5,603 nt of DNA. It comes from Saprospiraceae bacterium. Its GTDB lineage: Bacteria; Bacteroidota; Bacteroidia; Chitinophagales; Saprospiraceae. Shown piece by piece: positions 4,538 to 5,603 of this stretch. The translations under genes were made by a program, and so were the position numbers. The stretch lies in assembly GCA_007134625.1 (NCBI GenBank), contig SLKL01000371.1:1-5603 (forward strand). Reading direction: 5' to 3'. Each line of letters begins with the position of its first letter. Positions within the stretch are counted from its first letter, which is position 1. Below the pieces are notes generated by a model. It was given only the letters and a program-made list of their open reading frames with translations. It was not told the origin of the DNA and searched no databases.

Positions 4538-5603
4538 ATGACAAAGAAAAACCTATTTTTAGTTCTATCCATTTCTTGGATTTTTCTTTTTGCAGCCTGT
4601 GGTGACAATGGAAATGATGCTATCATGGATCTGGAAACGAAAAAAGATAAACTCAGGCAGAAAAAACAGCAATTGAGAAGTCTTCAAGCTGAAATAGAAA
4701 GCCTCGAGTCTGCTATTGAACAAGCGGAAAATGGCTTCAGCAGAAGAGATATCGCTCTGGTTAGTCTGGATACCCTTGTGCGAAGAGACCTTCGTCATTT
4801 TACCAATTTTCAGGGAAATATCGAAACCCGAAATCAGGTAATTGCAACTGCTGAAATGAGCGGCACCATTGTCTCACTAAATATCAGCGAGGGTCAATCC
4901 GTACAGGGAGGACAGGTCATTGCGACTTTGGATACCGAGCTTATCGAAAGTCAGAAAGCTGAGGTCGAAACCACCCTTGCTCTCGCGCGAGATGTGTATG
5001 CGAGACAAAAGCGTTTATGGGGTCAAAATATCGGTTCTGAAATTCAATATCTGGAAGCAAAAAACAGCGTGGAAAGATTGGAACGTAGTCTTCAGGTACT
5101 GGAAACTCAGAGATCTAAAGCTGTAGTCAGAGCTCCACAATCCGGTGTAGTAGAAATGCTTCCTGTAAGGCAAGGGGAATCGGTGTCTCCGGGCGCTCCA
5201 ATTGCAGTAATAGTCGATAACCGCAACCTAAAGGTAGTAAGCAGCGTACCGGAAAACTTTCTGGCTTTTGTCAATATGGGCGATGAAATAGAAGTGGAAA
5301 TACCCTCATTGAGGGAAACCATTACAACTCGTATAAACAGAATAGGAAGCACCATAGACCTCGAAAACAGAACTTTTGTGGTTGAGGCCAATATGCCGGG
5401 CAGCATCAGTAGATTGAAACCCAATCTGATGGCAAGGGTAGCTATTAATGACCGGACTGCTAAAAATTCCATTATCATACCACTGAAACTGGTTCAATAC
5501 GATATCAATGGTCGCGCTTTTGTATATGTAGCAAAAGAAAAAGACAACAGATTGGTGGCTGAAAAAAGAATGGTGAGCACTGGTCTCAATTACCGGAATG
5601 AAA
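4538..5603 (+). CDS. RND/HlyD-type periplasmic adaptor lipoprotein (membrane fusion protein; cut by right edge)
   Basis: The first 355 codons of an adaptor that would link the TolC-type channel to an inner-membrane RND pump. The N-terminus is a lipoprotein signal, with SWIFLFAAC placing the lipidated Cys at 21. Residues 29-63 form an extra coiled coil with hydrophobic residues every seven (L32, L39, L46, I53, I60; also L49, L56). The first biotinyl-lipoyl half-motif is about 100-130 (AEMSGTIVSLNISEGQSVQ), followed by the alpha-hairpin (about 137-190, containing YARQKRLW and YLEAKNSVERLERSLQ), then the second half-motif VRAPQSGVVEMLPVRQGESV (197-216). The beta-barrel follows (LKVVSSVPENFLAF, then NRTFVVEANMP at 277-287 and LKPNLMARVAI), and the membrane-proximal domain begins (IIPLKLVQYDINGRAFVYV). 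The end of this last domain and the stop lie outside. The ATG is 7 bp after the TolC-type stop. Confidence 0.92.
   Translation, partial: MTKKNLFLVLSISWIFLFAACGDNGNDAIMDLETKKDKLRQKKQQLRSLQAEIESLESAIEQAENGFSRRDIALVSLDTLVRRDLRHFTNFQGNIETRNQVIATAEMSGTIVSLNISEGQSVQGGQVIATLDTELIESQKAEVETTLALARDVYARQKRLWGQNIGSEIQYLEAKNSVERLERSLQVLETQRSKAVVRAPQSGVVEMLPVRQGESVSPGAPIAVIVDNRNLKVVSSVPENFLAFVNMGDEIEVEIPSLRETITTRINRIGSTIDLENRTFVVEANMPGSISRLKPNLMARVAINDRTAKNSIIIPLKLVQYDINGRAFVYVAKEKDNRLVAEKRMVSTGLNYRNE

Noticed and set aside
4565..5497. Open frames on both strands overlapping the adaptor gene
   Set aside because: The adaptor frame is continuous from 4538 to the edge with ordered lipoyl, hairpin and barrel motifs; the alternatives show none.

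Overview
The window looks like chromosomal DNA of a Bacteroidota bacterium; I cannot name the genus. The evidence is a SusC-style N-terminal extension (carboxypeptidase-like regulatory domain) on a TonB-dependent receptor, exact matches to the Bacteroidota -7 promoter box TAnnTTTG, start codons without strong Shine-Dalgarno sequences, AT-rich spacers, and an antitoxin/toxin pair of a type common in this phylum.

Layout. Positions 1-1253 (minus strand) hold the first 417 codons of a TonB-dependent outer-membrane receptor, cut by the left edge. Its plug and early barrel resemble ZnuD-like metal receptors. Its promoter region (1254-1340) has a -7 box and a DtxR/MntR-like palindrome. After a gene-free spacer comes a two-gene type II toxin-antitoxin operon on the plus strand (1612-2165). 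Directly at the toxin stop codon lies a 189-bp MITE-like element (2169-2357) with perfect 12-bp terminal inverted repeats, a 6-bp target duplication (TGAAAT) and a chain of internal hairpins, one with a perfect 15-bp stem. From 2565 to the right edge runs a plus-strand efflux operon: TetR-type repressor, TolC-type outer-membrane channel, and a lipoprotein periplasmic adaptor cut by the right edge. An RND inner-membrane pump gene is the expected next gene but is not in the window.

How the parts work together. The TetR protein probably controls its own operon through a palindrome just upstream of its gene; the channel and adaptor would form the outer-membrane and periplasmic parts of a tripartite pump. 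The receptor is transcribed away from the rest and is probably under metal control. The AT-rich toxin-antitoxin pair plus MITE-like element looks like an accessory insertion between two stable chromosomal units. The most notable finding is the MITE-like element, whose target duplication contains the toxin stop codon, so insertion left the toxin reading frame intact.
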